From assembly GCF_019112545.1 (NCBI RefSeq), contig NW_025064880.1, positions 2,227,870-2,291,869 on the forward strand: a DNA stretch of 64,000 nucleotides. The letters run 5' to 3'. The notes under the pieces were generated by a model, which was not told the DNA's origin, did no database searches, and was given only the letters and a program-made list of their open reading frames with translations. This document shows, piece after piece, positions 24,331 to 36,814 of the stretch; positions within the stretch are counted from its first letter, which is position 1, and each line of letters begins with the position of its first letter. A program made the position numbers and the translations under genes. The stretch comes from Guyanagaster necrorhizus. Taxonomy: Eukaryota; Basidiomycota; Agaricomycetes; Agaricales; Physalacriaceae.

Positions 24331-26350
24331 CTCCTCTTTTACCTCTTTGATCTTGGTTTCCTTTCCAAGGTCATCCAGTCTCTCTGCTTCCTTCTGTAAT
24401 TCTGCAATTTGCACCCAGATGTCTTTCTGTATGTGCTTCTTCTTTGGGCAATCCTGTGTCATGTGTCTCTTCTGTCTACAATCAAAACACTTTCCCTCCT
24501 TTTTAAGGTGATCAACATCCATCAGTTGTCTGCTCCTGGTGTATGTCATTCTAGTTCTGGTCTTCTGGGCAGAATAGAAAAGAGTGGGGTTTGACTTTAA
24601 CAGGCTGGTCCTGTTGTTGGTCTTTCCACTAGAAGGTGGGACATACTTCTTTGGCTTGGTCATTCCTGTGCTTGCTGCCTTCTGCTGCAGCTTTTTTTTG
24701 TTCATTTCCATAATCTGTTCTTTCCATACTTCATAGTCCTTCAGGATATTGGTGCTGATATTGGAGATCATTGAGATATAAGATAGAGGCACCCTCATCT
24801 TTAGGTATTTGACTATCCATCCATTGTCATCAATGCTGTCTCATACTCCAGTGAGGGTTCTGAGTCACTCTAGTTCATCAAAGTATTCACTAGTGATCTT
24901 GTCACCCATGTGAAGTTTCTTCATTTTGTTTTTGTGAACTTCTTGGACAGTGGGGTCAATGAATTTGTCTTAGATCATCTGTTTAAAGACAGGCCAGAAT
25001 GGGTATTGGTAGTGTTGTCAGGTTGTGGAGTGGAAGGTTGGAGTGATCAGAATCCACCATCACTTGGCCTTGCTTTTGAAATAGGAAGCCACAAAGGCTA
25101 TTTTGTTCATGTCAGAGCTGAAGTAGACAATGTATACCTTAAAGTATTGTTTGCAGTTGACAAGGAAGCAGTCAATGTCATTGGATGCTCTTTTGAAGGG
25201 TCAGAGAGTGCAGAAAAGGTTGGGTTTACACTGAAGCATAATCATATTTTGAGGTAATGTGCCCATCATATTGAGGTATTCATCAAACAGAGGATGTTTC
25301 CACTCATCTGGAGATCCAGAGAATGAGTGTAAGGAGTTATTGTTGGCCACTGGGCCCTCTTTAGGCTTGGTCTCTATTTGTATGATACACTCATCTTGAA
25401 TAGTGAATCTGAGTCACATGGCTTTAGGATCATCTCCCATAGCTGGCATTTCATCAGCAGATGGTTAGGCTTCAAGTAGTTGGCTTCCTGGGCTGGTCCA
25501 TGGATTTCAGAATCTGACTGGCCATAGGTGTTTTGAGGGTTGGGGCCTGATGGCCTGATAGGCAGATTCTCAGCTTGATATCATCAAGCATGAGGATTGA
25601 GTGCTAGTGGTTTGAACTAAAGGTGCCATGTATACAGCACATTTTGGCTGTATGGAGGGGTGTTCAGCATGGATGTGACCTCATACTTAAAAGCTAGAAG
25701 CACCTTTAGCTGATCTTCAGGGTGTGTTCTGTTATAAATATAAATTGCCCAGTCAGTAGCTGCATATTGTAATATATAATGTTTTTCTTTGTTGTCTGCA
25801 ACTGAGTACCTCCTCCTGAGAGGAGTCATCAGCCAACTAACCTCCCTTCAGAGGGACATGGTCTCTTTCCAGTATATCCTTTCAAATTCCTTCTTCCTTG
25901 TTCATTGTATTTCTTTCTTCAGCACTTCTTCATCAGTATCTCTGTATTGCAACCAGAAATCAATCTTGACTGAAACATCCTCCTCATTCTCACTGTCCAC
26001 CTCACTGGCTTCTAGAAAGTCAGTGGGCAGGTTGTAAATAGACAGTTTGAGAGCTCAGACTATCACTGATGATGGATATTTTAGCAGGAGGGCACTTGTG
26101 AGGTCAGGAAGGTTCACCTCTTCATTCTGCTGCACATATTCTCTCTCTCTCCACTCTCTTGCTATATCAGCAGAAGTCCCTGTAGAACTAGTCATTGAAA
26201 AAGAGAGTGGCAATACATCTGTGTAGAGATCGTTGAAGGACTCATTTGAAGATCTTGGCTCCAGAGAGTACTTGGATTCTATAGTCTCCAATAATGGAGC
26301 TAGCATTTGAGGGAAGAAAGCTGTTGCTGGTGCTCTCTTCATAGGTGGAG
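24322..26350 (-). pseudogene. gag: B2 Gag
   Basis: The frame 24798-24322 carries the linker (MRVPLSYISMISNIS...), the CCHC-type knuckle CFDCRQKRHMTQDC near 24490-24450 (the spacing is kept, and the middle Gly is Arg) and the end EETK-type tail. The Gag core lies about 25210-24900. N-terminal part 26588-26055 includes TGTSADIAREWREREY, conserved in other copies. The gene has small frameshifts and stops. Start assigned only approximately. Confidence 0.75.
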
Positions 26351-27513
26351 AGAGAGGAGTCATTGTCATTGTCATCAATGATCCCTCTGACCTCATCTGT
26401 ATAAAAGACCTCAGCCTCTCTGGACCAGGGGTCATTGTCATTGTCAGGTCCCCACTCTCAGGGCCTGCTATCTTTACTGTCAGGACTGGAGGACAGTGGA
26501 TCTGCAACTCTGATCTGCTGGGCTTCATTGGCAGTAGTCTCAGAGAATGTATCCTCTGCTTCATTTGTGTAGAAGATGTTTCCTTCATTGTCTGAATGTA
26601 ATCTGTAGTGGCTGAGTGAGGCTAATCCCCACTCTACAGCCTGTATAGCTTATTGCTGTCATTTGTACTGTGCATTGTAATATTCTTCATCAGCCTCACA
26701 CTCTTGACAGTCCTGCTCCTCCTCTTCAAGGTGCTCTTGCTCTTGATGCTTCTACTCATTGGCCTGACATTGCTCCTTCTCTAGTTGGTCAAAGATTCCA
26801 TCACTATTGAAGTCATATCCTTTGGCTCCAAATCTTCTTCTGGCAAGTACTTCAACATCTCTAACATAGAGGTTGCTTGGAGTCAAGAGGAGCAGACTAG
26901 AGATTGGAGGAATGGGACTTTCTTAGAGAGTGACATACCTAGACCCTCCTCCTGGAGCTTCTCTAAGGTTCTCAATAGAGTCCCCAGCATGGTCTCCAAT
27001 GCTAGACTTATGAGGAGCAGTAGAAGCATCAGGGGATGGTGACTCCTCAAAGAAGTCACTGGAGAGATTCTTATCCTCATGGTTAGAGATCAGTGGAGGG
27101 ACCCAAGAGACTCATGGCAGGATCCATGAGTTTCAGAACCCATAGTTAGAATGCTCATCATGTCCTGTATCTCCTCAGAGAGATTTGCCTGATCAGAGTT
27201 TCTCTTCTTCTTCAGTATGCCTTTCATTCAGGTGACTATGCCCAGCCTCAGGTATGGTTCCAAATATAGGCTGAAATGAAGTTCAAGCAGAGAGAGGAAT
27301 GTCATGGAAGAGGAGGTCAGAGGTGATATTGCATAGAATTATTTGGATTTGTTGAAAGGCCTGATAATACCAAATTACTCAGGCAGTTACTGATTGTCAT
27401 CTGTGAAAAAGAGTTATAATAGATAACAAGCCTAGAAGTGTTCCAATGATAGAGGCTAATAGCTTAAAAAAGAGTTCTGTGATATTGGAGGTGAAAATAG
27501 TGGCTGATAGCAT
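25990..27513 (-). pseudogene. B2 ORF1
   Basis: ATG at 27513, conserved hydrophobic segment LLASIIGTLLGLLSII near residues 17-32, then QSVTA. The 3' part is read in a frame overlapping Gag, with ESTSNSFLPSNASSI near 26330-26290. Length fits the 490-510 codons of other copies, but the exact end is blurred by several stops. No recognised function. Confidence 0.55.
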
Positions 27514-27557
27514 TTGGTTTCCTTCACTGACAATTAGCATAAGAAAAGAGAAGCAGA

Positions 27558-27571
27558 AGTCTTGAACTAAT
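27558..27571 (-). other. B2 primer-binding site
   Basis: Plus strand AGTCTTGAACTAAT adjoining the 5' LTR. It matches the transcript-start motif AGTCTTGAACTAT of the B2 3' LTR over 12 nt. It differs from subfamily I at three positions, each matched by the same change in the LTR. Confidence 0.75.
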
Positions 27572-28014
27572 TGTTAGATCCAGATGACACATGACCACTA
27601 ACACATGATAAACAGACACTATATCAAGTTCATACAGTCACATCTGAGTCCACTATTGTATAGCAGAGTTATGTCTCAAAGTCAATACAAGTCGACTTGA
27701 GATTAAGTGATAGAATAAAGAATAGTTTGAGACTGGAGTATATAGTGTTGTCTGTACTACTTATATACTGTTCATCTTGTATCACTACTTATTGTATGTA
27801 CTTAGGCTATAGTGCTCTTTGTTCTAAGTATCATGGTTACCCACAAAAGGGTTTTTGTCTTGTTGTCAGGGCATCACTATACTCTTTGATTGATGTGAGG
27901 CAGTGCTTGATTGTGCTGACTAAGTTTGTCCCACAATCCTAAGCACTTGGTTAGATGCTCTGACTAAGCAAAGATAGAGGTTAAGAAAAAGAAAAAAGAT
28001 GAAAAATCATAATA
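27572..28014 (-). repeat. B2 5' LTR (subfamily II)
   Basis: 443 bp, TGTTA...TAATA (decayed TAACA). The start motif here reads AGTCTCAAACTA; with the 3' LTR form AGTCTTGAACTA this implies an ancestral CG in the middle that decayed in opposite ways in the two LTRs. Confidence 0.9.
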
Positions 28015-30165
28015 TAAGAAGGATTGCAACTCCTTTTTCTTCATTGGCATTAGCTATTCTATCACTCCTGCTACTTTTATAGGGTCCATTCAGATGCTTC
28101 CTTCACTAATGATGATCCTCAGGTACTCAGTTTCCAATATCTTGAATTTGCACTTCTCTGCCTTAAGAAATAGTTTGTGTTTCCTCATAAGTTTGAGTAC
28201 TTATCAAACTAGTCTCTAGTGTTCATCTTTATTTTTGGATATAATGAGAATGTCATCAGATATATTGTGACCTTTTCAGTGGTGATGAGTTCTTTAAAGA
28301 TGTTATTCATCATCCACTGGAAGGTGGTGGATGAGTTGATCAGCCCAAAGAATATTACTGTAGGTTCAGACAACTCTCAGTTAGTCTGAAATGTGGCTTT
28401 CCATTTATCTCTCTTCCTGATGCATATATTGTTGTATTCCCATTGGATGTTCAACTTGGTATAATAATTTGCACCTCATAGCTTGGAGATGAGCTTGGAG
28501 ATGAGCAGAAGGGGATAATGATTCTTGATTGTCATTTTGTTCAGCCTTCAATAGTCTTGGACAGATCAAAGTTTTCTGTCCTTCTTCTTGATGAAGAAGA
28601 ATGAAGAGACTATAGAGGATTTCAAGGGTTAAATTCATCTGCCAGATAGATTCTCATCCAGAAATTTGTTAAGCTCTTATTGCTCATAGTTACCAAGGGG
28701 ATATATCTTGCAATCAAGGTTAGCATTAGCATTGGAAATTAGTTCAATCACATGATCCCATAGTTTGAGTTCTGGTAGTTTGTCAAAACTCTCTTTGTCA
28801 AATAGATCTTGGTAATCCTGAGCCTATTTTGAAACCATCTTTTCAAATATCTTCTCTTCCTTTTTGGCATTGGCCTTGGCTGCCAAGTCATTGGCATGAT
28901 GTATGGCTCTGATATATAGCATCTGTTGTATGTCAATAGCTAAAATTATTTCACCATCCTCTATTTTTTCATCCCACTGGTCTTTAGAATCTTTATCAGA
29001 TAATTCAAATGGAATTTTTCTACACTTGCACTATGCAAAGGTGATTTGTCTGGTCTTCTAATTGACTAAAAGGTTGTGTCAGATGAGCCAGTCATAGCTC
29101 AGGAATATTTCTTTAGTTTTTAGATTGGTGACTGCTAAGTCAATCTGTTTTGAATGGTCATCTATAGTTAGATGTAGTTTGATGAATTCTATAATTGATC
29201 CAGCCTGATTCTTGGTCCTATCAGCATTATACACAGGAATAGGGGCTGCAGTAGCTCAGGTTGAAAGCTTGTGCTTGTTGATGAAAGCACAATTAATAAA
29301 GCTTTCAATACAGCTACTGTTGATTAGAGCAGTTACTGTGTGTGTAGACCAGTTAGTGAGGATCTCGATTTGTGCCTTGGTGATTAAGTCTCATCCTAGG
29401 GTCTTTGTTTGTCAGATGTACTTTCAGGATCCTCTAAGCTCATTGAGCCATTCCAAGGCTTGACATCATTCTGCCCTTTTCATCCTCTCAATCATCTCAT
29501 TGATCACTTTTTCTGTTTATATCTGGTATATCCAGTTCTTGAGTATCACTTTTGCTTCCTCCTCTGTTCTTGTGTTTTTGATGGCACACCAACTCCATTC
29601 AGTGTCAAATGGTTTGAGCCATTTAGCAGGAGTCACTCTCTCTGTTCAGCCTGTGAGCACTTGAGCTTTTGCTTTTTATGATTCCTTAGATGTGTATGTA
29701 AGTGGCTAAAGTATATTTGAACGCTTGTATATGATAGATATAGAGGTAACTACAGAAGTACTATTAGTCTGTCCAGTGGCTGCTTATGACACATCACTAA
29801 GTCCTTTGGCTGATTCAGTGAAATCACTCACTGATTGGCCTTGCCTTTTACCTCTTTAATCTTCATCTCCATCCTGAGCTCTTGTTCTTTCTTCTGTAGC
29901 TTGGCAATCTGCACTCATATGTTTTCTCAGGTGCATTTCTTCTTCAGGCAATCTTTTGACATATGCTCCTTCTGTCTACAATTGAAATATTTTCCCTCTT
30001 TTTTAAGTCAATCAATATCCATTGGCTTCTCAGTCCTGATATAAATAGTGCCTGTTTCTGTCTTCTGGATTCCATAGAAGAGAGTTGGCAAGATGGTGGC
30101 TTTGGCTGTACTGGCTTGATTGTCAGTCTTGGGGCTTGGCATCTGATAAGGTTTATGATCACTAT
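28015..30165 (-). pseudogene. pol: B1 Pol/Gag piece: RT, protease, Gag knuckle
   Basis: Resumes B1 RT after B2. RT motifs run leftward from about 28640 (KKKDRKL-type region) to 28015; the YLDD region near 28240 has lost one base. Protease lies about 29280-29340, the Gag-Pol junction about 29830, and a decayed knuckle (CNC-type ...KEHMSKDC) about 29990-29945. Frames are strongly broken. It is interrupted at 30165 by B3, whose target duplication ACTAT lies at 30161-30165 and 54719-54723. Confidence 0.8.
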
Positions 30166-30625
30166 TGTTAAGCTCAAGCTATATGTGATCTAAACACATG
30201 ATAAATAGGAGCTGTATCACTTTTATACAGTCACTCCTAAGTTCACTATGTGTGTTTTTGTGGTGTTGTATGTTAAGGCCATTTACAAGAGGCTTAAGAT
30301 AGAATAGTGAAGAATAAACTTTAGCTCAAAGCTAGGGTTAGACCAGCAAGAGCTATCCTACTTATATACAATTCACTGTCAGTGATATAAATACTACTGT
30401 TAATTATGTTTTCTGTCATCTTTGTGCTCTTTATCCTTGGTCATCATTACTGTCTACAAAGGTTGTATTGTGCATCATCAAGCAATGCCATTGCATCAAA
30501 AGTCAATGACTGACTGGACTTGTTGTGTTGACTAAGCCAGTCTCATGGTCCTAAGCACTGGGTTAGATGCTCTGACTAATCATAAATAGGGGTTAAAAAG
30601 AGGAAAAAAAAGAAAAATCATAACA
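30166..30625 (-). repeat. B3 3' LTR (subfamily I)
   Basis: 460 bp. TATATAAG, 27 nt, then AGCTTTGAGCTAAA on the minus strand. Preceded on the left by the target copy ACTAT. Confidence 0.92.
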
Positions 30626-30641
30626 TTACCCTCTCCTTAAG
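30626..30641 (-). other. B3 polypurine tract
   Basis: CTTAAGGAGAGGGTAA in the element sense next to the 3' LTR. Confidence 0.85.
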
Positions 30642-30658
30642 ACCATTGTCCTAATAGC

Positions 30659-33600
30659 TTAATTAAGAGATAATTTATAGTCATATATGGCATCATCAGT
30701 GGACATCTGTTTTTTATTAACCCGCTGATTAGATTCAGGTCTATAGCCTTTTCAGCTGACCAGATAGTCAATGGTGGAAGTTGTACCTTCTCCACAGGCC
30801 CTGACTTTGCAAAGTTTATAATCCAGGATCTTGTCAATTTCATAATGTTCTTCATCATCAATGAGATTGGACAGAGAAGGAGATGGTCATTTCTGATTTG
30901 GAAAGGCAGAAGAAATAAAGGGTGAAAGCAATGTTTCATTGAAGATGTCATGAATCTTCCATGCTATAGAAAGACACAGTTTGTATGCAGAGTTGCTGAC
31001 TTTAGCAATGACCAGGAAAGGGCCAGTGCATTTGTTGGCCAACTTCTTCTTTGGTCAAGAAAGGTGTAGGTTCCTTATGTCTAACCAGACCTTGTCATTA
31101 GGGGAATAAGAATATGCCAAGAAGCAATATTTGTTATAGTGCTTTTTTATGAAAGCAGCTGCTTTGTTGAGTGCTGTTCTTGTTTCATCATGGATTTTGG
31201 ACATGACTGTCACAAAGTCTGCAGAGGCAGGAGTTGAGGCATGAGATCATGTTGTATGGGTGATATTGGGGTGTCAGCCATAGTTGATGAAAAATAGGCT
31301 TTTACCAGTGGCCAAGTGAACATGGTTATTGTGTTGGAAGGTGGTGAGAGCCAACTATTTATTCCAATCATCTTGATGATAGTTGATGAATAATCAGAGG
31401 TATTTTTCAACCTTCCGATTTATCTGCTTGGTTTGCCCATCCATCTGCAGGTGGTATGTAGTGGAGGCATTTTGGTAGATGTTAAGTAGCTGATATAAAT
31501 CATCCATAAATCTGGATATAAATTGTGGTCTCCAATCTGAGATTACTACCTGAGGCATTCTGTGTTTGGCATAGACTTCATCATGTAGAATCTTGGCCCA
31601 CCCATTGGAAGTAAGTTCTGTGGAACAGGCAACCAAAATGATCACTTTAGAGAAGTGATTGACAATGATGAGAATGGCATCATAGCCATTACAGTCTGGG
31701 AGTCTGGTAATCATATCTACAGTGAGATGGGTCTATGGCATGTAAGGAACTTCATTAGAGTAAAGTGGAGCCAGATGAGATCATGTTGTGGCTTTATTTC
31801 ATTGGCAGGTTTCACACCTTTTGACATATTGTTTGATGTTCTACCCTATTTTCAGCTATTAGTATTCATGCAAGACCAATTCCTTGGTCTTGGCAATTCC
31901 TGGGTGGCCAGTCATTGCATGGTCATGGTATATGGTGATGATGTCTCCACAGAGTGATTGGTCACAGAGAATATAAATCCTTCCATCATAATAGATCATG
32001 CCCTTCTCTCTGGTCATGCCTCATTCATAGTTTAAGGAAGGAGCAATGCATTGGTCCCACTTGTGGTTGTCTCTAGTAAGACTCTTGATCCATTCATGAA
32101 TCTCTTTCTCCATTGGCATTATCATTGCCTAAAAGTGTTTGGGCTTTAATAATATTACTCCTTCATTGTCATTCCTTCCCTGGTCATGATCTGCATGATA
32201 GCTGAGAAGGTCAGCTTTCTTGTTGGCTGCTCCTGCTTTATAATGCAGAGTATACTCATATTGGCTCAACTCTGTGATCTATTGAGCTTGTCATTGATTA
32301 AGTTTTTGTGGTTGGCAGAAATACCACAGGTTTTGATGGTCAGTCTAGATTTTGAAGATTTGAGTGGCACTGATAAGGTAGTGTCACTATTCCTCTAGAG
32401 CAAGCATGATAGCAAGGAGTTCTTTGTTGTAGATTTCATAGTTGCACTCTGTGGTTGTGAGAGCTTTTGACAGGAATGCCACCAGTCACTATTTTCTATC
32501 TTATTCCTGCAATAGTACCACTCTTATAGCCCCTTTGCTGGCATCTGCTTTCATTTGGAATTTTCCTTCTTGAGTTAGAATAGCAAGGATGATATCTTCA
32601 GCTAGGCATTATTTCAAGTCTTTGAAAGCTGATTGTTGAGAGACCCCTTATGTCCAAGAGGCATTGCTAGTTAACTGAGTCATTGGTCAGATGATCTTGC
32701 TATAGTCATGGATAAAACAATGATAGAAGTTGGTGAACCCAAGGAATGATTGAAGTTCCTTCTTCTTGGATGGGATTAGCCATTTGGTTACTCTGGCAAC
32801 TTTGATAGGATCCATTTGGATACTTCCTTCACTGATGATTACCCTGAGATACTCAGTTTCCAGAACCTCAAATTTACACTTTTTAGCTTTGAAAAACAGT
32901 TTATGTTTCCTCATAAGGTTGAGAACTTGGCAGACTAGATTCCAGTGCTCCATCTTGTCCTTGGATATAATGAGAATGTCATCAAGGTAGATAGTGATCT
33001 TTTCCATGGTGATGAGATCTTTAAAGATGTCATTCATCATCCATTGGAAAGTGGCTGGAGAGTTAGTGAGTCCAAAGAATATGACAGTGGGTTCAAATAA
33101 TTCTTGATTCATTCAGAATGCCACCTTCCACTCATCACCCTCTTTAATTTGTATGTTATTATACCTCCACCTGATGTCTAATTTAGTGTAGTATCTGGCC
33201 CCTCAGAGCTTGTCCATTAGTTCTAAGATCAAGAGAAGCAGATAATAGTTTTTGACTATCATCTCATTCAACTTCTGATAATCTTATACTGGACAGAGTT
33301 TGCCATCCTTCTTTTTGATGAAGAAGAATGGTGATGCCATGGGGGACTTGGATGATCAGATCTGACCACTAGAGAGATTTTCATCTAGGAACTTATCAAG
33401 TTCCTGCTGCTTGTGATTCTCCAGAGAATATGTCTTGCAATCCAGATTGGTATTTATATTGGGGATCAATTCTATCATGTGGTCCTAAGGCTTGGAGTCA
33501 GGAAGCTTGTCAAAGTTCTCCTTTTCAAATAAGTCCTGATAGTCTTATGCCCACTCTGAAACTATCTCCTCAAAGATCCTTTCTCTCTTCTGTGCATTTG

Positions 33601-34478
33601 CTTTAGCAGCAAGGTCATTGGCATGATGTATTGCATGAACATGGATGGCTTGCTGCATGTCGACTACAAGAATAGTTTCTCCATCTTCTATTTCCTTATC
33701 TCACTGATCTTTCAGATCTTCATCAGGCAATTTGAATGGTATTTTATGGCATTTTCACTAGGCAAAGGTAATCCATCTAGTTTTCTAATTAACAAGAGAG
33801 TTGTGCTTAATCAGCCAATTGTGGCTAAAGAATATCTCCTTGGTTTCTAGATTAGTTACAGCAAGGTCAATTCATTCAGAATGATTGCTGATGGTGAGTC
33901 ATAGCTCAATGAATTCAGTGATTGAACCAGCTTAATTCTTGATGCCATTGGCATTGTAGATAAGAATGAGAGTGGCTGTGGTCTTAGTGGAGAGTTGGTG
34001 ATCCTGGATAAATGCTCAATTGATGAAGCCACCAGTGCAGCCACTGTCAATCAGTGCTGTCATAGCATGGGTAGACCAGTTTATGAGCATCTCAATTTGA
34101 GCCTTCATCATAAAGTCTCATCCTCTAAACATATCTCTGAGGGCCCCACAGTTCTTCCAGCCATTCGAGAGCATGATAGCACTCAGCCTTTCTCATCTCC
34201 TCTATTATTTTGTCTACAACTTCTTCTGCATGGGTCTTATGCACTCAGTTTTTGAGTATGGCTTTTATCACTTTCTTCATTGATGCTTCTCTGATAGCTT
34301 GCCACATTCATTTAGTATTGAATGGTTTGAGCCAGCTAGTGAGGGTCTCTCCTCTTGTTTAGCCCATAGGCATTTGAGTCTCTTTCAGTGGTTCTTCCAG
34401 AATGCATGCAGTAGAGAATGGGGGTATATTTGAATGCTCTAGTTATCTAGACATATTAGTACCTACAGAGATACTATT
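30659..34478 (-). pseudogene. pol: B3 Pol (most of it)
   Basis: Stop TAA at 30659-30661. Chromodomain about 30670-30860; integrase about 31890-31390 (MITRLPDCNGYDAILIIV, MPQVVISDWRPQFISRF, E in NRKVEKYL); RNase H about 32590-32200; RT 33112-32687 with IYLDDILI near 32985-32962; protease ALIDSGCT about 34060-34030. The N-terminal tip continues at 49213 after B4, which inserted within codons shortly downstream of the Gag-Pol junction. Stops are mainly TAG/TGA. Confidence 0.9.
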
Positions 34479-34949
34479 TGTTAGAGCTAAGTAATATATA
34501 TCCAGAACTATGTAGTAAATGAAAGCTGTATCATGTTCATACAATCACTTCTAAGTTCAGCTATATGGTGTTTGTGGATGTTATATCTCAAGATCTATGC
34601 AAGTAGACTTGAGTAAGTGGGTATGATAAAGGATAGTTCAAGACTAGAGATACATGGCACTGTCTATGCTACTTATATATCTTTGGCCTTGTTTGCTAAA
34701 TATACTGCTACTAATTGTAAGTGTCTTCATTATAGTACTCATTATCCTTCAAAATAGTATCATCTACAAAAGGTTTATTGTGCTGTTGTTGGGGCATTGC
34801 TATGCTTGAGGTGATGTTTGATTGATCATTGGGCAGTGCCTGATTGTGCTGACTAAGCATGTCTCATGATCTCAAGCACTGGATTAGATGCTCTGACTAA
34901 GCAAAGATAGAGGTTAAAGGAAATAGAAAAAAGATGAAAAATCATAACA
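34479..34949 (-). repeat. B4 3' LTR (subfamily II)
   Basis: 471 bp. TATATAAG, 26 nt, then AGTCTTGAACTATC on the minus strand. Lacks the 30-bp duplication seen in the 5' LTR. Confidence 0.92.
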
Positions 34950-34965
34950 TTACCCCCTTCTTAAG
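34950..34965 (-). other. B4 polypurine tract
   Basis: CTTAAGAAGGGGGTAA in the element sense next to the 3' LTR. Confidence 0.85.
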
Positions 34966-34989
34966 ACCATCATCCTGATGGCTTAATTA

Positions 34990-36210
34990 GAGATAAGTCT
35001 TGGTCATCCATTGCAGATAACTTGCTCTTCTTCTCCATAGATTCATAAAGACATTGACCAGTCATAGATCAATTTAGGGATAGTTCATAGTCATAAATTG
35101 CATCATCAGCATTCATGTGTTATTTATTTATCCATTGGTTGGATTCCAGTCTGTAGCTCTTCTAGCTGACTAGGTAGTCAATAGTTGTTTTCATGCCTCT
35201 GCCTTGTACTTTGACTTGTCATATCTTGTGGTTTAATACTTGATTGATTTTATAGTGTTTTTCATCATTGATTAGATCAGATGGTGGTGGTGGTGGTGGT
35301 TGTGCTTGATTTGGGAAGGCAGAGGCAGTGAATGGGATCAGAAGAGTTTCATTGAAGACATTATGAATGTGTCAGATTAGTGGGAGTCAGAGTTTGTATA
35401 TGGATATGCTGATTTTAGCAATGATTGAGAATAGACCAGTTCATTTGTCAGCCAGTTTCTGTTTGGAGTATGGGAGGTGTAGGTTGGTCATGTCAAGCCA
35501 AACTTTGTCATTGACTTAGTAGATATGTGCTGGATGCCAATGTTTATTATATTGTGCTTTCATGATATTAGCAGTCTTTCTGAGGGTGGTCTTGGTTTCT
35601 AAATGAATTTTCACTATGTCTGCAGTGAAATCAGTTGAGGCAGGAGTGGTAGTGTGTGCACATGAGGTTTTGGCTATGTTTGAATGTCAGCCATGATTTA
35701 CAAAGAATGGGGTTTTGCCAGTGGCTGAGTGGACATGATTATTGTGCTGGAAGGCTGCAAGCACTAGCTATTCAATCCAATCATCCTGTCAGTAGTTGAT
35801 AAACATTTGGAGATACTTCTCAATTTTCTGATTGACACATTCAGTTTGGCCATCTGTCTGTGAGTGATAGGCTATAAAAGCATTGCTCTGGATGTTGAGC
35901 AATTAGTATAAGTTATCAATAAACTTCAAAACAAACTGTGGACCATGGTCTGAGATGATAACTTGAGGCATTCCATACTTTACATAGACTTTGTCACAAA
36001 GTAATTTTGCCCACCCTTCTGAGGATAGTTTTATTAAGCATGTGACTGAGATGATTGCTTTAAAGAAGCAATTAATGATAATGATGATGGCATCATAATC
36101 ATCACAATCTGATAATCCAATGATCATATCAACCAAAATGTGGGTCTATAGTTGTGTCAGTATCTCATTCAAATGTAGCAGTGTGGTGCAGGCCCAAGTT
36201 GAAGACTTGG
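34990..36210 (-). pseudogene. pol: B4 Pol remnant: chromodomain and integrase core
   Basis: Minus-strand frames give a decayed chromodomain (about 35080-35260), the integrase C-terminal part, then MVDMIIGLSDCDDYDAIIIIIN and MPQVIISDHGPQFVLKF (36136-35903) with both catalytic Asp. Just before the zinc finger the sequence jumps to Gag at about 36210. Protease, RT and RNase H are absent. Confidence 0.85.
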
Positions 36211-36814
36211 TTAATGTTGTCAGGTCATTGATTGAAAGGTTGGGATGATTAAGATCCACCAGTGTTTGGTCTTGCTCTTAAAATAAGAGGCAGTGAACAC
36301 TATCTTATTCATGTTGAAGGCAAAGTAGGCAACATAGACTTCAAAATATTGTTCACAGTCCACTAGAAAATGGTCTATATCATTGAAAATGCCCTTAAAG
36401 AGTTTGAGAGTTCAAATCAGATTGAGCTTGCATTGGAGCATAGTGGCATTTTAGAGTAGGGTACTCATAGGGTTCTGATATTCATCAAAAGAGGGTTGGC
36501 ACCATTTGGTTGGCAGTCTAAGGAATGAATGGAGGGAGCTGTCATCAGTGATGGAGCTTTCTTATGGCCCTTCTTCTTTTCATATGATGACTCCATTTTG
36601 CATGGTGAACTCCAACTTGATGGCTTCAGGGTTATCTCAAAGGGGTTCTTCCCCAGTCCCACTGCCAGAGGCTTTGTCATGGTGGTTGTCCTCTGAGAAG
36701 TTGGCTTCCTTGGCCTATCTAAGGGTTTTGGAATCCAACTGATCATAATGGTTCTTGGGGCTTTGGTCAGGTTGGTTGATATCTAGCATTTCAGCCCAAG
36801 GTTATAGATAGCAT
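36211..36814 (-). pseudogene. gag: B4 Gag core fragment
   Basis: Starts at the deletion junction with sequence like 25015 onward in B2 and includes the Gag core (region encoding the CEQYF-type motif near 36360-36290). It is cut at 36814 by repeat D1 and resumes at 38741. No knuckle is present because the deletion removed it. Confidence 0.75.

Larger units (their letters stand above)
19955..28014 (-). mobile_element. B2: full-length lineage-B element, 8.06 kb, minus strand
   Basis: 3' LTR 19955-20397 and 5' LTR 27572-28014, both 443 bp. Inside are polypurine tract, Pol, Gag, ORF1 and primer-binding site in that left-to-right order. B1 RT sequence stands on both sides (left end ...GGTGAACCCTAAAT, right start TAAGAAGGATTG), so B2 lies in B1. 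The target duplication is imperfect (TAAAT/TAAGA). Belongs to subfamily II by its transcript-start motif. Confidence 0.92.

Noticed and set aside
19950..28019. Target-site duplication of B2 (TAAAT / TAAGA)
   Set aside because: Only three of five bases agree. The insertion is supported by B1 sequence on both sides, not by this.
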